A stretch of DNA of 64,000 nucleotides from Bacillota bacterium (GCA_023439505.1 JAEXNR010000032.1:136336-200335), one strand, 5' to 3'. Positions 26,087-35,723 are shown, counted from the stretch's first letter. Numbers and translations are program-made. The notes: generated from the letters alone by a model not told the origin.

Positions 26087-27091
26087 TTATTTAATACGTA
26101 CGGAATCTCTTTCAACTATTCTGCAAGGAATATAAATGCGTTGCTGCAAAAGGTTACTGTTGTCAATACGAGAACGAAGTTGTGCATATGATCTCTCTGC
26201 AATTACCTTTGTATTAATGTCGATGGTGGTTAGCTTAGGGGTTGAGTTTTCAGCAAGATCCGTATTATCAAAACTAATAATGGAGATATCTTCAGGAACT
26301 TTGATGTTCTCCATATTAAGTCTCTGAATCAGAAAGTAAGCAGATCTGTCACAATGACAAACAAAAGCTGTTGGCAATACCTTGGGTAGCACAGTTTCAA
26401 GGCTATATACACCTGTAATATGATTGTTATTAGCCAGGTGCCAGGCGGGATTGTAATTTAGGTTATTGGAAACCAGAGCCTTCTGATATCCGAAAAAACG
26501 ATCTGATATGTTGGAAGTTTGACTGGGAATACCGACAAAGCCTATATTCGTATGGCCTTTTTCGATCAGGTAATTTGTAGCGGTATATCCGTTAAAGAAG
26601 TTATCTACGATTACAGTATCATAGTTTAAATCGGGTTTATTGAAGTCTATCAGTAGAATTGGTAAACCAAGTTCTCCAATGCTGTTGATGTATTTGTCCT
26701 TCATTTCTCCGGCTATAAATATCCCGTCACATTCATTTAAACTTGAAATATTTGGTATTGTACAATTGCTTTCATCCTCATTGTTTATTACATATAGAGA
26801 CAATATGAGGCCATCGTTATGACAAGCTTTATTCAAATAGTAAAATATTGTGGTATAAAAGTTATCGTTTTCAAGAAAAAAACGTTTCGGAACAATAAAT
26901 GCAAGACTATTGTTCAGCGCTTGATTTTTGTTCGCGGTTTTTAGGTATCCTAACTCTTTTGCTGTCTGGATAATTTTCTTGCGCAATTCATCACTTACAT
27001 ATTGTTGATTGTTAAGCGCTTTATAAACAGTGACTTTTGAAATGTTCAGGTAATCTGCTATTGTCTGCATAGATATTTTATTATTTTTCAA
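26087..27091 (-). CDS. LacI-family transcriptional repressor
   Basis: A 334-aa regulator read leftwards from ATG 27091. The helix-turn-helix is MQTIADYLNISKVTVYKALN, followed by the hinge (TANKNQALNNS) and a periplasmic-binding-like sensor domain (LAFIVPKRFFL, ..., FDNTDLAENSTPKLTTIDIN). It faces the large lyase gene across a 490-base intergenic region containing two related palindromes. One lies in its own promoter spacer and the other just downstream of the lyase start site. Repression of both genes, relieved by a sugar derived from the lyase substrate, is the likely scheme; the inducer is inferred. Confidence 0.85.
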   Translation of the reverse strand: MKNNKISMQTIADYLNISKVTVYKALNNQQYVSDELRKKIIQTAKELGYLKTANKNQALNNSLAFIVPKRFFLENDNFYTTIFYYLNKACHNDGLILSLYVINNEDESNCTIPNISSLNECDGIFIAGEMKDKYINSIGELGLPILLIDFNKPDLNYDTVIVDNFFNGYTATNYLIEKGHTNIGFVGIPSQTSNISDRFFGYQKALVSNNLNYNPAWHLANNNHITGVYSLETVLPKVLPTAFVCHCDRSAYFLIQRLNMENIKVPEDISIISFDNTDLAENSTPKLTTIDINTKVIAERSYAQLRSRIDNSNLLQQRIYIPCRIVERDSVRIK

Positions 27092-27132
27092 GATGCTCCA
27101 TCTCCTTGTTTCAATGCTAAATATAAGATATC

Positions 27133-27187
27133 TCTATTATACAGGTTAGTTAACGAAAATACAATATCAAGAAATTGTTAACTAATG
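27133..27187 (-). promoter_or_regulatory. lacI-type gene promoter with operator in the spacer
   Basis: On the minus strand TATAAT lies at about 27133-27140 with a weak TTGTAT 17 bases upstream. The palindromic site GGTTAGTTAACG (27144-27155) sits in the spacer and a related half-conserved site TGTTAACTAATG lies at 27176-27187. This would give autorepression. Confidence 0.5.
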
Positions 27188-27261
27188 ATGAATCGTTGTG
27201 ATAGGACTCATATATTGAATTTTAGAAGTGTTATGAGTTTTAACTAATAATATATAATATA

Positions 27262-27290
27262 TTGACATATAGTTGTTACTTGTGTATAAT
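27262..27290 (+). promoter_or_regulatory. Consensus sigma-A promoter of the lyase gene
   Basis: TTGACA at 27262-27267 and TATAAT at 27285-27290 are separated by exactly 17 bases, with a TG in front of the -10 box. Both hexamers match the consensus perfectly. Confidence 0.85.
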
Positions 27291-27304
27291 AAATTCATGG
27301 TTTA

Positions 27305-27316
27305 CGTTAGCTAACG
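27305..27316. promoter_or_regulatory. LacI-type operator
   Basis: CGTTAGCTAACG is a perfect 12-base palindrome with central GC, as in LacI/GalR-type operators. It begins about 8 bases after the expected transcription start, a position that blocks initiation. A similar site lies in the repressor gene's own promoter. Confidence 0.7.
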
Positions 27317-27335
27317 ATAAAACAAAATAAGAAAC

Positions 27336-27430
27336 AAAAATGCATTGTCGAAAAGAGGAGAAAAACCAGGAGTTTCAAATCGGGAAACATGCCACAGCAC
27401 AGTCTCTGTCGGAGCAAATGCTGCATTTTT
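27336..27430 (+). promoter_or_regulatory. Structured 5' leader of the lyase mRNA
   Basis: AAAAATGCA (27336-27344) pairs exactly with TGCATTTTT (27422-27430), enclosing about 77 bases with a smaller ACAG-TCT-CTGT hairpin. The right arm ends in five T. The leader is about 285 bases long in total. No known riboswitch class is recognised; an RNA attenuator is possible. Confidence 0.35.
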
Positions 27431-27581
27431 ATTAGGTTAAGAATTAATTGTAAGAAGTGAGAAGTTTATCCTGGAGCCAGTGAAAGACGATGAAGTAAAT
27501 GGTTTTTTCATAGGACATAATGACTTCATTTGAATGAAAGTAAAATCTTGTAGCAATTATTAAAAAAGTAGGAGGAAAATT

Positions 27582-30500
27582 ATGGAGAAAGGAACAAAAA
27601 GGATAAGAGAGGTTTTCGAGCCGCTAAAAAAGGTGACTGCGTATTTATTGGTCATTACACTAATATTTTCAACATTGTCATCCCTATCGATCACACCGGT
27701 ATCTGCAGCGACTCTGTCAGATGAGGAGAGCCTGCAAATAATCAAGAATAGGATCAAAGAAAACTTTTTAGGCAGTGATGCTTACCGGGTGGTCAGTGGT
27801 TCTGACATTTTCGGGTATATATCAAAGTCAATGGAGTATGCAAATTCTATTCAGCCAAACGGAAGCTGGTCGGATGTAAATTATGCAGATCGTACCAATA
27901 GTGCAAATGGTACTTTGTGGAGTCCATATCTTGCGTTATATCGTATAACGGCAATGGCAATGGGATATAATCAGCAAGGGAATGAAGCATATCAAAATCC
28001 TGTTATAAAGGATGCGATAGAAAGAGCATTAACTTATTGGAACAGTGTTAAGCCTTCCTCCACAAACTGGTGGGAGAATGAAATCGGACAAGCCATGTGT
28101 ATGGGTGTGACAGGTATATTTATGGAAGGCATTATAAGTAAAGAGTGTCTGGACATATGTGTTAACTATAATCAGGGCCGTCTGGATACAGTTGGCGCAA
28201 ATGGTGTCTGGAGAACCCAGGATTATTTATATAAAATGCTGGTACGCAATAATTATCCCGAAATAACAAAAGGAATTTCAACTCTGGCGAAAACACTGGC
28301 AGTTGATGAAGCAGGAACAGCGAGTGAAGCGGTTCAGGCAGATTCAAGTTTTTATTGTCATGGTGCAAAATTATATAGTGAAGGGTATGGAATGGCTCAG
28401 TTTAACATGGTTGCAATGTGGGTCGGGTATACCAGCGGAACTAATTTTGCTTTTTCTGAAGAAGGCTTAAAGGGATTAGAATTTTACATACTTGATGGTA
28501 CCAGATGGATGATCAGAGGAGAGTTTGGGTTCCTGTACCTTGGATATCGAAGGTATAATACGATTGAAGAAGTCGGCAGCTATGCAGCCGATATTCTCCC
28601 CGGGATGATGATTATGGCACAATATGATACCGACCCGGATCGCAGAGCCGAATACCAGAAGGTGGTTGATAACATAAAGGGCACGTCTACTACAAACGGA
28701 CTGGTTGGGAACAAACATTTCTGGCGGTCGGATTATAGCTCACATATGCGTGATAATTTCGGAATTATGACGAAAATGAGCTCAAACCGTATTAACGGTG
28801 GAGAATACCGTTCCACGTTCCGCTCGTCTGTAGGAAATGAAATATATTGGAATGCGGCAGGTACGACGGCAATCTTTGTAAATGGACAGGAATATACGGA
28901 TTTGGTTCCGGCATTTGACTGGTCGCATTATCCGGGTACAACTGCTCCTTATGAAAAGATGCCATACTCTTTGGAATGCAGATTTAATGCAAATTCAAGC
29001 TTTGTAGGCGGAGTATCCGATGGCATGTATGGTGCATCCGTATTTACGCAGGATATGGATAGTACGGTAGCACGCAAAGGATATTTTTACTTTGATAACG
29101 AAATGGTGGCTTTGGGTACAGGAATATCATCAACGCGTCCTGTTGAGGTTCATACCACAATTAATCAGGGAATTGCAAAGGAAAACGCATCGGTTGATGG
29201 TGTACTGGTTCCAAAGGGTACCGCTCCGGTAACATATACAAATCCTAAATGGGCTTATAATGATCAGATAGGATATGTATTTCCGGAGAACTCCAATGTA
29301 AGTGTCTCGAATATGGATCAGACGGCTAACTGGTTAGACCAGCCAGCGCAAACAAAGCAGGCATTTACACTTTATTTTAATCACGGTATTAAGCCAAATA
29401 ATGTATCGTATGAGTATATTGTTGTTCCGGGAAAAGATTCAGCTGAAGTTGAAGCATACTCGCAAAATATCCCGGTTCAAATTTTGTCTAATACAACAAA
29501 CTTGCAGGCGGTAAGAAATGAAGGTTTAAAGCAGACACAGATGATCTTTTACAATGCCGGGAGCTTTGAATACCGTACCGGTGCTACCATAACGGTAAAT
29601 CAACCTTGTCTGGCTATTGTTGATGAGAGTTCCGGAACACCAAAGGTAACAGTATCAAATCCTGATATACCTGGCTTGGTGGTTGACGTGAGAATTGATC
29701 AGGCTGCTGATGAAACATTATATGGTAGATATAATTTGGGCAGTGGAATTCATTTAGGAGAATCGATTACACAAACGTTAACTAATGTTCCTCTTACTGC
29801 TAATAATATTGTTGCAAGCTCTTTTTTACCCGGATACGCCTCTTTTAATGCAGTAGATGACTCTATGGATACATCATGGCGCTCAGAACCAGACGAAAGC
29901 CAATATCTTGTCTACAATTTAGAAACGGCTAATTCTTATGTTGATAAAGTCACGATCAATTGGGGTGATAACTATGCAAAAGAATATATAGTTCAATATT
30001 CTATGGATAATGTAAATTGGACGGATGGATGTTTGCAATGGAATGGAAGTGGCGGACAGGAAGTAATTAATCTGCCCTATGTAAAAGCAAATTATATCCG
30101 TATTTTATTACTCTCAAGCAATAATAAAACTGGATATGAGATTAATGATTTAAAAGTAAATAATTATGTAAATAGAGCATTGTCCAGAGCTACGACATCA
30201 AGTGGATCAGCAAATTCAGGACAAGTAGCGCAATATGCAGTTGATGGTACTGAAAGCTCAAGATTTGCGGCTAATAACTCAGCTACTGCCTGGTGGCAAG
30301 TTAATTTAGGACAAAAAACACCGGTTAGAACAATTAGAATCTCATGGGAAAGCACTTATGCTACCAACTTTATCATTCAAAAGTCAGATGATGGATCTAA
30401 ATGGACAGATGTAAATTCCTATACCTGCACGAAGCCGGGTTGGCAGGTTTTGAATATTCCTGAGGGCAGTATTAACTCACAATACATTAGATTACAATGT

Positions 30501-33500
30501 GTAAGCAGGGTTGGAACTACATATGGTATGTCATTTTATGAATTTGAAGTATTTTCAGAGCCTGACATACCTGTCCCGTTACCAGATTATGCAGGAAGAA
30601 CAAACCTGGCTTATGGTAAAACAGTAACAATGGAGTCATATTGGACTGGCTCTGCTACGGTAGAGTCAACTAGGACTACAACAATTCCTACCGATGGTAA
30701 TTATGGTACAAAGGACAGTACCGGTAGAGGAACGGCAGGTACAACAACACGTAGTTTTTACATTGATTTGGGCGAATCGAAACAAGTGAATGAAGTGAAG
30801 CTTTACTGGGAAGTAAATACTGCAGACGTATATTTACAATATTCGGATGATGCAGTTAATTGGGTACCGATTACTCATGTCGCAAGAGCATATGCCGTAA
30901 ACAGAATTGACGATATAATATTCAAACCAGTGACAGCTCGTTATTTACGTGTTTATGGTGTAATTGCAACACAATATGGGTTAGGTATCTATGAGATAGA
31001 GGCATATGGTGATTACTCGTATAAGCTGAACAATCATTCTATTACATTGAATAAGGGAGAAAACTTTAATTTAGACGCTAATTTGTCTCCCTATGCTGCC
31101 TCGGACGTTATTGAATTTAAATCATACAATACAGATTCTGTAACTGTTACTACACCTGAAATTACAGGAATGCCTGAAACCGGAGAACAAGCAACGTATT
31201 CGTCATCGCTTAATGCTGTTTCCGGAGGTACGTCTGTTATTATAGCCCGCCATTCGAATGGTACGGAATATGATTTATGCACAGTAAAGGTAAACACATA
31301 TAAAGGTGAGCTGCAGGCACTTTACGATACAGCAGTGCTACTAGACCAGAATGACTATATTTCTTCTTCATGGTCCGACTCCAATATCGATGATGCTTTA
31401 GTAAATGCCGGTACTGTATTAAGTGACAAGGATTCAACACAAAGGCAGGTTGATGCTGCGAAACGAAACCTGCAAGGCGCATTGGATATGTTGAAAGAAA
31501 AAGCAATGAAAGATTCCTTAGTAACGGTTATGTCTCAAATAAAAGCATTAAAACAAGAAGATTATACACCGGAAAGCTGGCAAAGCGCTGATTTTGAAAC
31601 CTTACTTACCGTGGCTGATGCAGTTTATTTTAATGATAGCGCTACACAGCAGGATATAGATTCTATTGTAGATTTGTTAACTGCAGCATGGAATGGGTTG
31701 GTTAACAATCAAGGAGAGGTAACTGGAGAAACAGTAATTACAGGCGACAGACAGTTGACCATCACCTGGACGGATCCTGTCGATAAAGATTTTGATCACG
31801 TTCTTGTTACAGGAGACGGAATAGCTGAACAGTCTGTGAATAAGGGAACACAGAGTGTGACCCTGACCGGGCTGACAAACGAAACTACCTATACAATTAG
31901 ACTTATCGCAGTTGATACGAATGGAAATACATCAGCCGGAGTCAGTGTAAGCGGAACACCGACTGAGATAATAATACCTGATACAACAGCACCTGCAGAA
32001 GTTACCGGAGCAACAGTGGCAGCTGGTAATGGGCAGCTTACCATAACATGGATCAACCCGACTGATTCAGACTTTGACCATGTTACAGTAACCGGACCGG
32101 CAATCACGGCACAGTACATAGGAGGAGGAGCGCACAGCGCAACAGTCACCGGACTTACAAATGGAACAGCCTATACAATTATTCTGCAGACAGTTGATAC
32201 GAGCGGAAATACATCAACCGGAGTAAGTGTAAGCGGAATACCGACTGAGATGATAATACCTGACACAACAGCACCTGCCGAAGTTACCGGAACAACAGTG
32301 GCAGCTGGCGATGGACAGCTTACCATAACATGGATCAACCCGACCGATTCAGACTTTGACCATGTTACAGTAACCGGAACAGCAATCACGGCACAGTACA
32401 TAGGAGGAGGAGCGCACAGCGCAACAGTCACGGGACTTACAAATGGAACAGCCTATACAATTATTCTGCAGACAGTTGATACGAATGGAAATACATCAAC
32501 CGGAACCAGTATCAGTGGAATACCTGTGGCACCTATTTCGGTCCCTGTACCCTCACAAACATCAAATCCGCAGCCTGTGACGGCAGTTGTTGAAGGCCAT
32601 ACTATAGTAGTAGATGCACCAGTGGTGGATAAAGCCACAGGAATAGCAGCTGCAGTAATAATACAGACGGAGGAGCTTAATAAAGCTCTAGATAATGCTA
32701 TAGTTAATAGTGATGGAACGAAAACGGTTGCTATTGAAATACCTAAAGCAGATGGTGCGGTGAAATACACTGTACAGCTTCCAAAATCAATACTTACTTC
32801 TGATAACAAAGAAGTCAAAGTTGAAATTAAAACCGAGTATGGAACAATGGTAATACCCGAAAACATGCTAAAGACAGTTGACACGTCTAAAGCAAGTAAA
32901 ATAGAGATTAGCATTTCTAAATCCGATCTCCCTAAACTTGACAGGGAAGCTATAAAAGCGATTGGAAATCGCCCTGTGATTGACCTGGAAGTGAAATTAG
33001 ATGGCAAGGCTATAGCATGGAAGAATACAAATGCACCAATAATTATTAAGATACCATATAATCCCACATCGGATGAATTGGCTAATCCGGAATATCTTGT
33101 AGTCTGGTATATTAATAATGATAAGGTAGAACAAATTCAAGGAGCTGAATACGTTGCCGAAGAAAAATCGGTTGTCTTTACTACAACGCATTTTAGTAAT
33201 TACACAATAGCCTTTATTAAAAAGAGTTTTAGTGACGTGAAGAAAAAATCATGGATGGAAAAGCCAATAGAAGTACTTGCGTCAAACGGAATAATTGAGG
33301 GTAAATCAGAAACAAAGTTTAATCCAAATGATAGTATATCAAAAGGAGAGTTTGTAGGATGGCTTGTAAAGACCCTCGGACTTAAAGCAGAATTTACTAC
33401 AAATTTCATTGATGTTAAAGAATCAAATAAATATTACAATGAAATAGGAATATCAAAGGCTCTGGGAATTACAACTGGCAATAATGGTAAGTTCAGTCCC

Positions 33501-33767
33501 AAAGATAACATCTCCAAACAGGATATGGCTGTACTTACCATTAAAGCATTGAAGGCTGCTAAGCTGACACTTAAAGTCGGAAAATCACAAGACTTAAGTA
33601 AATTTACAGATGCAGAGAAGATTTCAAAATATGCAAAAGCTGATGTGGCGACAATGGTAAAAATGGGTCTTTTAAAGGGCAGCAGTAATCATGTTTTGAA
33701 CCCTTTGAGAAAGTTGACAAGAGCGGAAGCGGCACTGGTACTGTATCGGATTTATTCGTTGAAATAA
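27582..33767 (+). CDS. S-layer-anchored multidomain polysaccharide lyase (PL8-like)
   Basis: A 2061-aa secreted enzyme with AGGAGG before ATG 27582. Residues 1-43 are a signal peptide ending VSAA. Residues about 45-735 resemble polysaccharide lyase family 8 (hyaluronan/chondroitin/xanthan lyases): NWWENEIGQ in the alpha toroid, a catalytic His/Tyr region SSFYCHGAKLYSEGYGMAQF, and SHYPGTTAPYEKMP at the start of the beta domain. Three discoidin (F5/8C, CBM32-like) domains follow at about 736-860, 861-990 and 991-1147, then an Ig-like domain, two FIVAR helices (1238-1375) and three Fn3 domains (1381-1646), the last two encoded by a near-identical 282-bp tandem repeat. The C-terminus has three SLH domains (from 1881, 1940 and 2006) that tether it to the cell wall. 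It would cut an acidic polysaccharide by beta-elimination. Confidence 0.85.
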   Translation: MEKGTKRIREVFEPLKKVTAYLLVITLIFSTLSSLSITPVSAATLSDEESLQIIKNRIKENFLGSDAYRVVSGSDIFGYISKSMEYANSIQPNGSWSDVNYADRTNSANGTLWSPYLALYRITAMAMGYNQQGNEAYQNPVIKDAIERALTYWNSVKPSSTNWWENEIGQAMCMGVTGIFMEGIISKECLDICVNYNQGRLDTVGANGVWRTQDYLYKMLVRNNYPEITKGISTLAKTLAVDEAGTASEAVQADSSFYCHGAKLYSEGYGMAQFNMVAMWVGYTSGTNFAFSEEGLKGLEFYILDGTRWMIRGEFGFLYLGYRRYNTIEEVGSYAADILPGMMIMAQYDTDPDRRAEYQKVVDNIKGTSTTNGLVGNKHFWRSDYSSHMRDNFGIMTKMSSNRINGGEYRSTFRSSVGNEIYWNAAGTTAIFVNGQEYTDLVPAFDWSHYPGTTAPYEKMPYSLECRFNANSSFVGGVSDGMYGASVFTQDMDSTVARKGYFYFDNEMVALGTGISSTRPVEVHTTINQGIAKENASVDGVLVPKGTAPVTYTNPKWAYNDQIGYVFPENSNVSVSNMDQTANWLDQPAQTKQAFTLYFNHGIKPNNVSYEYIVVPGKDSAEVEAYSQNIPVQILSNTTNLQAVRNEGLKQTQMIFYNAGSFEYRTGATITVNQPCLAIVDESSGTPKVTVSNPDIPGLVVDVRIDQAADETLYGRYNLGSGIHLGESITQTLTNVPLTANNIVASSFLPGYASFNAVDDSMDTSWRSEPDESQYLVYNLETANSYVDKVTINWGDNYAKEYIVQYSMDNVNWTDGCLQWNGSGGQEVINLPYVKANYIRILLLSSNNKTGYEINDLKVNNYVNRALSRATTSSGSANSGQVAQYAVDGTESSRFAANNSATAWWQVNLGQKTPVRTIRISWESTYATNFIIQKSDDGSKWTDVNSYTCTKPGWQVLNIPEGSINSQYIRLQCVSRVGTTYGMSFYEFEVFSEPDIPVPLPDYAGRTNLAYGKTVTMESYWTGSATVESTRTTTIPTDGNYGTKDSTGRGTAGTTTRSFYIDLGESKQVNEVKLYWEVNTADVYLQYSDDAVNWVPITHVARAYAVNRIDDIIFKPVTARYLRVYGVIATQYGLGIYEIEAYGDYSYKLNNHSITLNKGENFNLDANLSPYAASDVIEFKSYNTDSVTVTTPEITGMPETGEQATYSSSLNAVSGGTSVIIARHSNGTEYDLCTVKVNTYKGELQALYDTAVLLDQNDYISSSWSDSNIDDALVNAGTVLSDKDSTQRQVDAAKRNLQGALDMLKEKAMKDSLVTVMSQIKALKQEDYTPESWQSADFETLLTVADAVYFNDSATQQDIDSIVDLLTAAWNGLVNNQGEVTGETVITGDRQLTITWTDPVDKDFDHVLVTGDGIAEQSVNKGTQSVTLTGLTNETTYTIRLIAVDTNGNTSAGVSVSGTPTEIIIPDTTAPAEVTGATVAAGNGQLTITWINPTDSDFDHVTVTGPAITAQYIGGGAHSATVTGLTNGTAYTIILQTVDTSGNTSTGVSVSGIPTEMIIPDTTAPAEVTGTTVAAGDGQLTITWINPTDSDFDHVTVTGTAITAQYIGGGAHSATVTGLTNGTAYTIILQTVDTNGNTSTGTSISGIPVAPISVPVPSQTSNPQPVTAVVEGHTIVVDAPVVDKATGIAAAVIIQTEELNKALDNAIVNSDGTKTVAIEIPKADGAVKYTVQLPKSILTSDNKEVKVEIKTEYGTMVIPENMLKTVDTSKASKIEISISKSDLPKLDREAIKAIGNRPVIDLEVKLDGKAIAWKNTNAPIIIKIPYNPTSDELANPEYLVVWYINNDKVEQIQGAEYVAEEKSVVFTTTHFSNYTIAFIKKSFSDVKKKSWMEKPIEVLASNGIIEGKSETKFNPNDSISKGEFVGWLVKTLGLKAEFTTNFIDVKESNKYYNEIGISKALGITTGNNGKFSPKDNISKQDMAVLTIKALKAAKLTLKVGKSQDLSKFTDAEKISKYAKADVATMVKMGLLKGSSNHVLNPLRKLTRAEAALVLYRIYSLK
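31978..32541 (+). repeat. 282-bp tandem repeat encoding Fn3 domains
   Basis: Two consecutive units of 282 bases (94 codons each) that are almost identical at DNA level, including synonymous positions. They encode domains with ITWINPTDSDFDHVTVTG. The upstream Fn3 domain is related but diverged. The high identity points to recent duplication or gene conversion; copy number may vary between strains. Confidence 0.85.
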
Positions 33768-33783
33768 TTATAAATATCGATTT

Positions 33784-33875
33784 ATCGGCTATAATTATAA
33801 TGCCGATGGAGTAAAAGCTGCCGGCGTATAGGTTCAGATTTTTCGAATCTTACGCCGGTTGCCTATTCTTTTTTT
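33784..33875 (+). terminator. Terminator of the lyase gene
   Basis: ATCGGC/GCCGAT forms a first hairpin at 33784-33807. CCGGCGTA (33821-33828) then pairs with TACGCCGG (33851-33858) around an inner AGATT/AATCT stem, followed by a T-run from 33868. Confidence 0.7.
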
Positions 33876-34036
33876 ACAGGTGAAAAATCCCTTCCTGTAT
33901 CAGAAGAAACATGGAATTCATTCCAACTAATGAATGGTCACCCTGACATTTCTGTTATTTATATGATTTGGATAGTACTCTTACATATGAAATCTTAAAT
34001 TAAAAAATTAGTGATTCTTTCCTATTGTATATATAC

Positions 34037-34075
34037 AAAAAAACAGGGTTAGTGTTTCGTCTAACCCTGTTTTTT
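34037..34075. terminator. Strong bidirectional intrinsic terminator
   Basis: AAAACAGGGTTAG and CTAACCCTGTTTT form a perfect stem around the loop TGTTTCGT, with A-run and T-run on the outsides, so it can act in both directions. It stands alone in the 750-base gap between the lyase and GrpB-family genes. Confidence 0.85.
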
Positions 34076-34242
34076 CAAGTAAATATAAGATATCTTAGTT
34101 AGGAGATACTTGCAAAAATACCAATAGATTATTGTGATATTTTTTTTGATGTTTTTGTTAAGTTAATTACAATACTAATCGTATGACATATAATTGCCAG
34201 GTAAAAACCAATATAAAATGTCGATAAATAATAAGCTTTTGC

Positions 34243-34305
34243 CAATTAATAGTAGTATTCTTTAAAAATGAGGTGTAAAATGGAAATTATATCATGAAAA
34301 AAGCA
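34243..34305. repeat. 64-bp dispersed repeat, copy B
   Basis: This matches 17460-17523 (shared CAATTAATAGTAG, GGTGTAAAATGGAAATTAT and AAAAAGCAT). It lies about 220 bases before the GrpB-family gene. The surrounding 34076-34242 shows nothing else recognisable. Confidence 0.5.
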
Positions 34306-34524
34306 TAAAATACGGAACCGTTTTTAGAAATCTTTGATTTTGAAAGAAATTTATATGAAAAACAGTTGTATATAGGTAGATGATATCAATTCTGAATATG
34401 ACATAATAGTCGAGTTAAAAGCTGTTACCGTATCGAAGAGCTAAGGTGAAGAAAAAGGGGCTTATGAAATTTTCTACACCGGAGGATATAAACTCTGATC
34501 TCTATGGAAATTAGGAGGATACCG

Positions 34525-35109
34525 ATGATAGAGAAGGAATTATCAGAAATGACACTAGAGGAGCTGTGGGAGCTATTTCCGGTTATACTAAAGAAATATA
34601 ATACAGAATATCCAAAATGGTATGAAATAGAAAAGGAAAAACTGGCAAAGACATTTGACGATGGGACGATGGTAAGAATCAATCATATCGGAAGTACAGC
34701 AATTCCGGGACTTGTATCAAAACCAACGATAGATATTCTGATGGAACTATCGTTCGAAAGTAATATAAGCCAGATAACAGATAAACTAAAGTCAATGCAA
34801 TGGGTGTTGATGAATTATACCGAGAAACCGGCGTTCAAACAAACGTACAATAAAGGATATACAAAATATGGATTTGCAGAAAAGGTATATCATCTCCATG
34901 TACGATATGCAGATGATTGGAGCGAGTTATATTTCAGAGATTATTTGATTGAGCACCCAGAGGCAGCAAGGGAATATGCAGGGCTTAAGATGCAGTTAAA
35001 GGAAAAATTTGAACATAATAGAGATGCATATACGGATGCAAAAGAGGAATTTGTAAGCCGGTATTCTGAGATAGCCAAGGTACAGTATGGACAACGATAT
35101 CAGCCGTAA
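34525..35109 (+). CDS. GrpB/UPF0157 family nucleotidyltransferase-fold protein
   Basis: A 194-aa protein with AGGAGG at 34513-34518 before ATG 34525. The diagnostic segment is RINHIGSTAIPGLVSKPTIDILMEL, the GS...D signature of the GrpB/UPF0157 group, which belongs to the nucleotidyltransferase superfamily. The C-terminal FRDYLIEHPEAAREYAGLKMQL is also typical. The physiological role of this family is unclear. It is followed by two glyoxalase-fold genes. Confidence 0.8.
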   Translation: MIEKELSEMTLEELWELFPVILKKYNTEYPKWYEIEKEKLAKTFDDGTMVRINHIGSTAIPGLVSKPTIDILMELSFESNISQITDKLKSMQWVLMNYTEKPAFKQTYNKGYTKYGFAEKVYHLHVRYADDWSELYFRDYLIEHPEAAREYAGLKMQLKEKFEHNRDAYTDAKEEFVSRYSEIAKVQYGQRYQP

Positions 35110-35245
35110 TAGAGGACGCCTAACAATGATAGAGGAACAAATTCCATATTCGGGGACAATACTTTGATTGCGAGGTAATCATGTAGAGGTAAGAGGAGAA
35201 GAATATGATAGAGATTAAAACCTGATTTAGAAAGGAGAAACACAG

Positions 35246-35689
35246 ATGCTCAGATATGTGCATACCAACATTATTGCGAGGGATTCGCGGAAGTTAATAG
35301 AGTTTTATAAGAATGTGTTTCAGTGTAAAAGCATAGGCGAGACAAGAGATTTGCGGGGGGAATGGCTTGATCGGTTAACGGGAATTACAGACGCCCATAT
35401 CGTAGGAGAGCATCTGTGCCTGCCGGGATATGAAAGTGACCATCCTACGCTTGAAATTTTTTCCTACGAGGTGATGGAAGATTCCTGCAGTGCGATTAAT
35501 AAATCCGGGCTGGCGCATCTTGCTTTTGAAGTAGATCATGTGGAGAACACGTTACAGTTAGTACTCCAAAACGGCGGTGGTCAAATCGGAGAATTAGTGA
35601 AAACCGAATATCCGGACGGAAGGAAAGCGGTTTTCGTCTATGCAACAGATTGCGAAGGAAATATCATTGAATTGCAAAGCTGGTCTTGA
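35246..35689 (+). CDS. Glyoxalase/bleomycin-resistance (VOC) family protein
   Basis: A 147-aa VOC-fold protein with AAAGGAG upstream. Metal ligands are plausible at H7 (YVHTNIIARD), H87-region (SGLAHLAFEV) and E near the C-terminus (DCEGNIIELQSWS), the usual H/H/E spread. The bound motif resembles lactoylglutathione-lyase-like enzymes, but substrate prediction is not possible. The next gene, of the same fold, starts 35 bases further. Confidence 0.75.
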   Translation: MLRYVHTNIIARDSRKLIEFYKNVFQCKSIGETRDLRGEWLDRLTGITDAHIVGEHLCLPGYESDHPTLEIFSYEVMEDSCSAINKSGLAHLAFEVDHVENTLQLVLQNGGGQIGELVKTEYPDGRKAVFVYATDCEGNIIELQSWS

Positions 35690-35723
35690 AGCACTTAAGA
35701 AGCGGCAGATAAAAGAAAGGGGC

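Noticed and set aside
29776..29787. LacI-like site CGTTAACTAATG inside the lyase coding sequence
   Set aside because: It matches the operator at 10 of 12 bases but lies 2.4 kb downstream within a coding region, so it is probably chance.
32453..33067. 204-codon minus-strand frame, and two similar 86-codon ones at 31889 and 32171
   Set aside because: They are mirror images of the lyase and its duplicated Fn3 repeat; their similarity to each other only reflects the tandem repeat.
31725..33220. Reading the Fn3 segment as a separate gene
   Set aside because: The frame is continuous from signal peptide to SLH domains without internal ribosome binding site.
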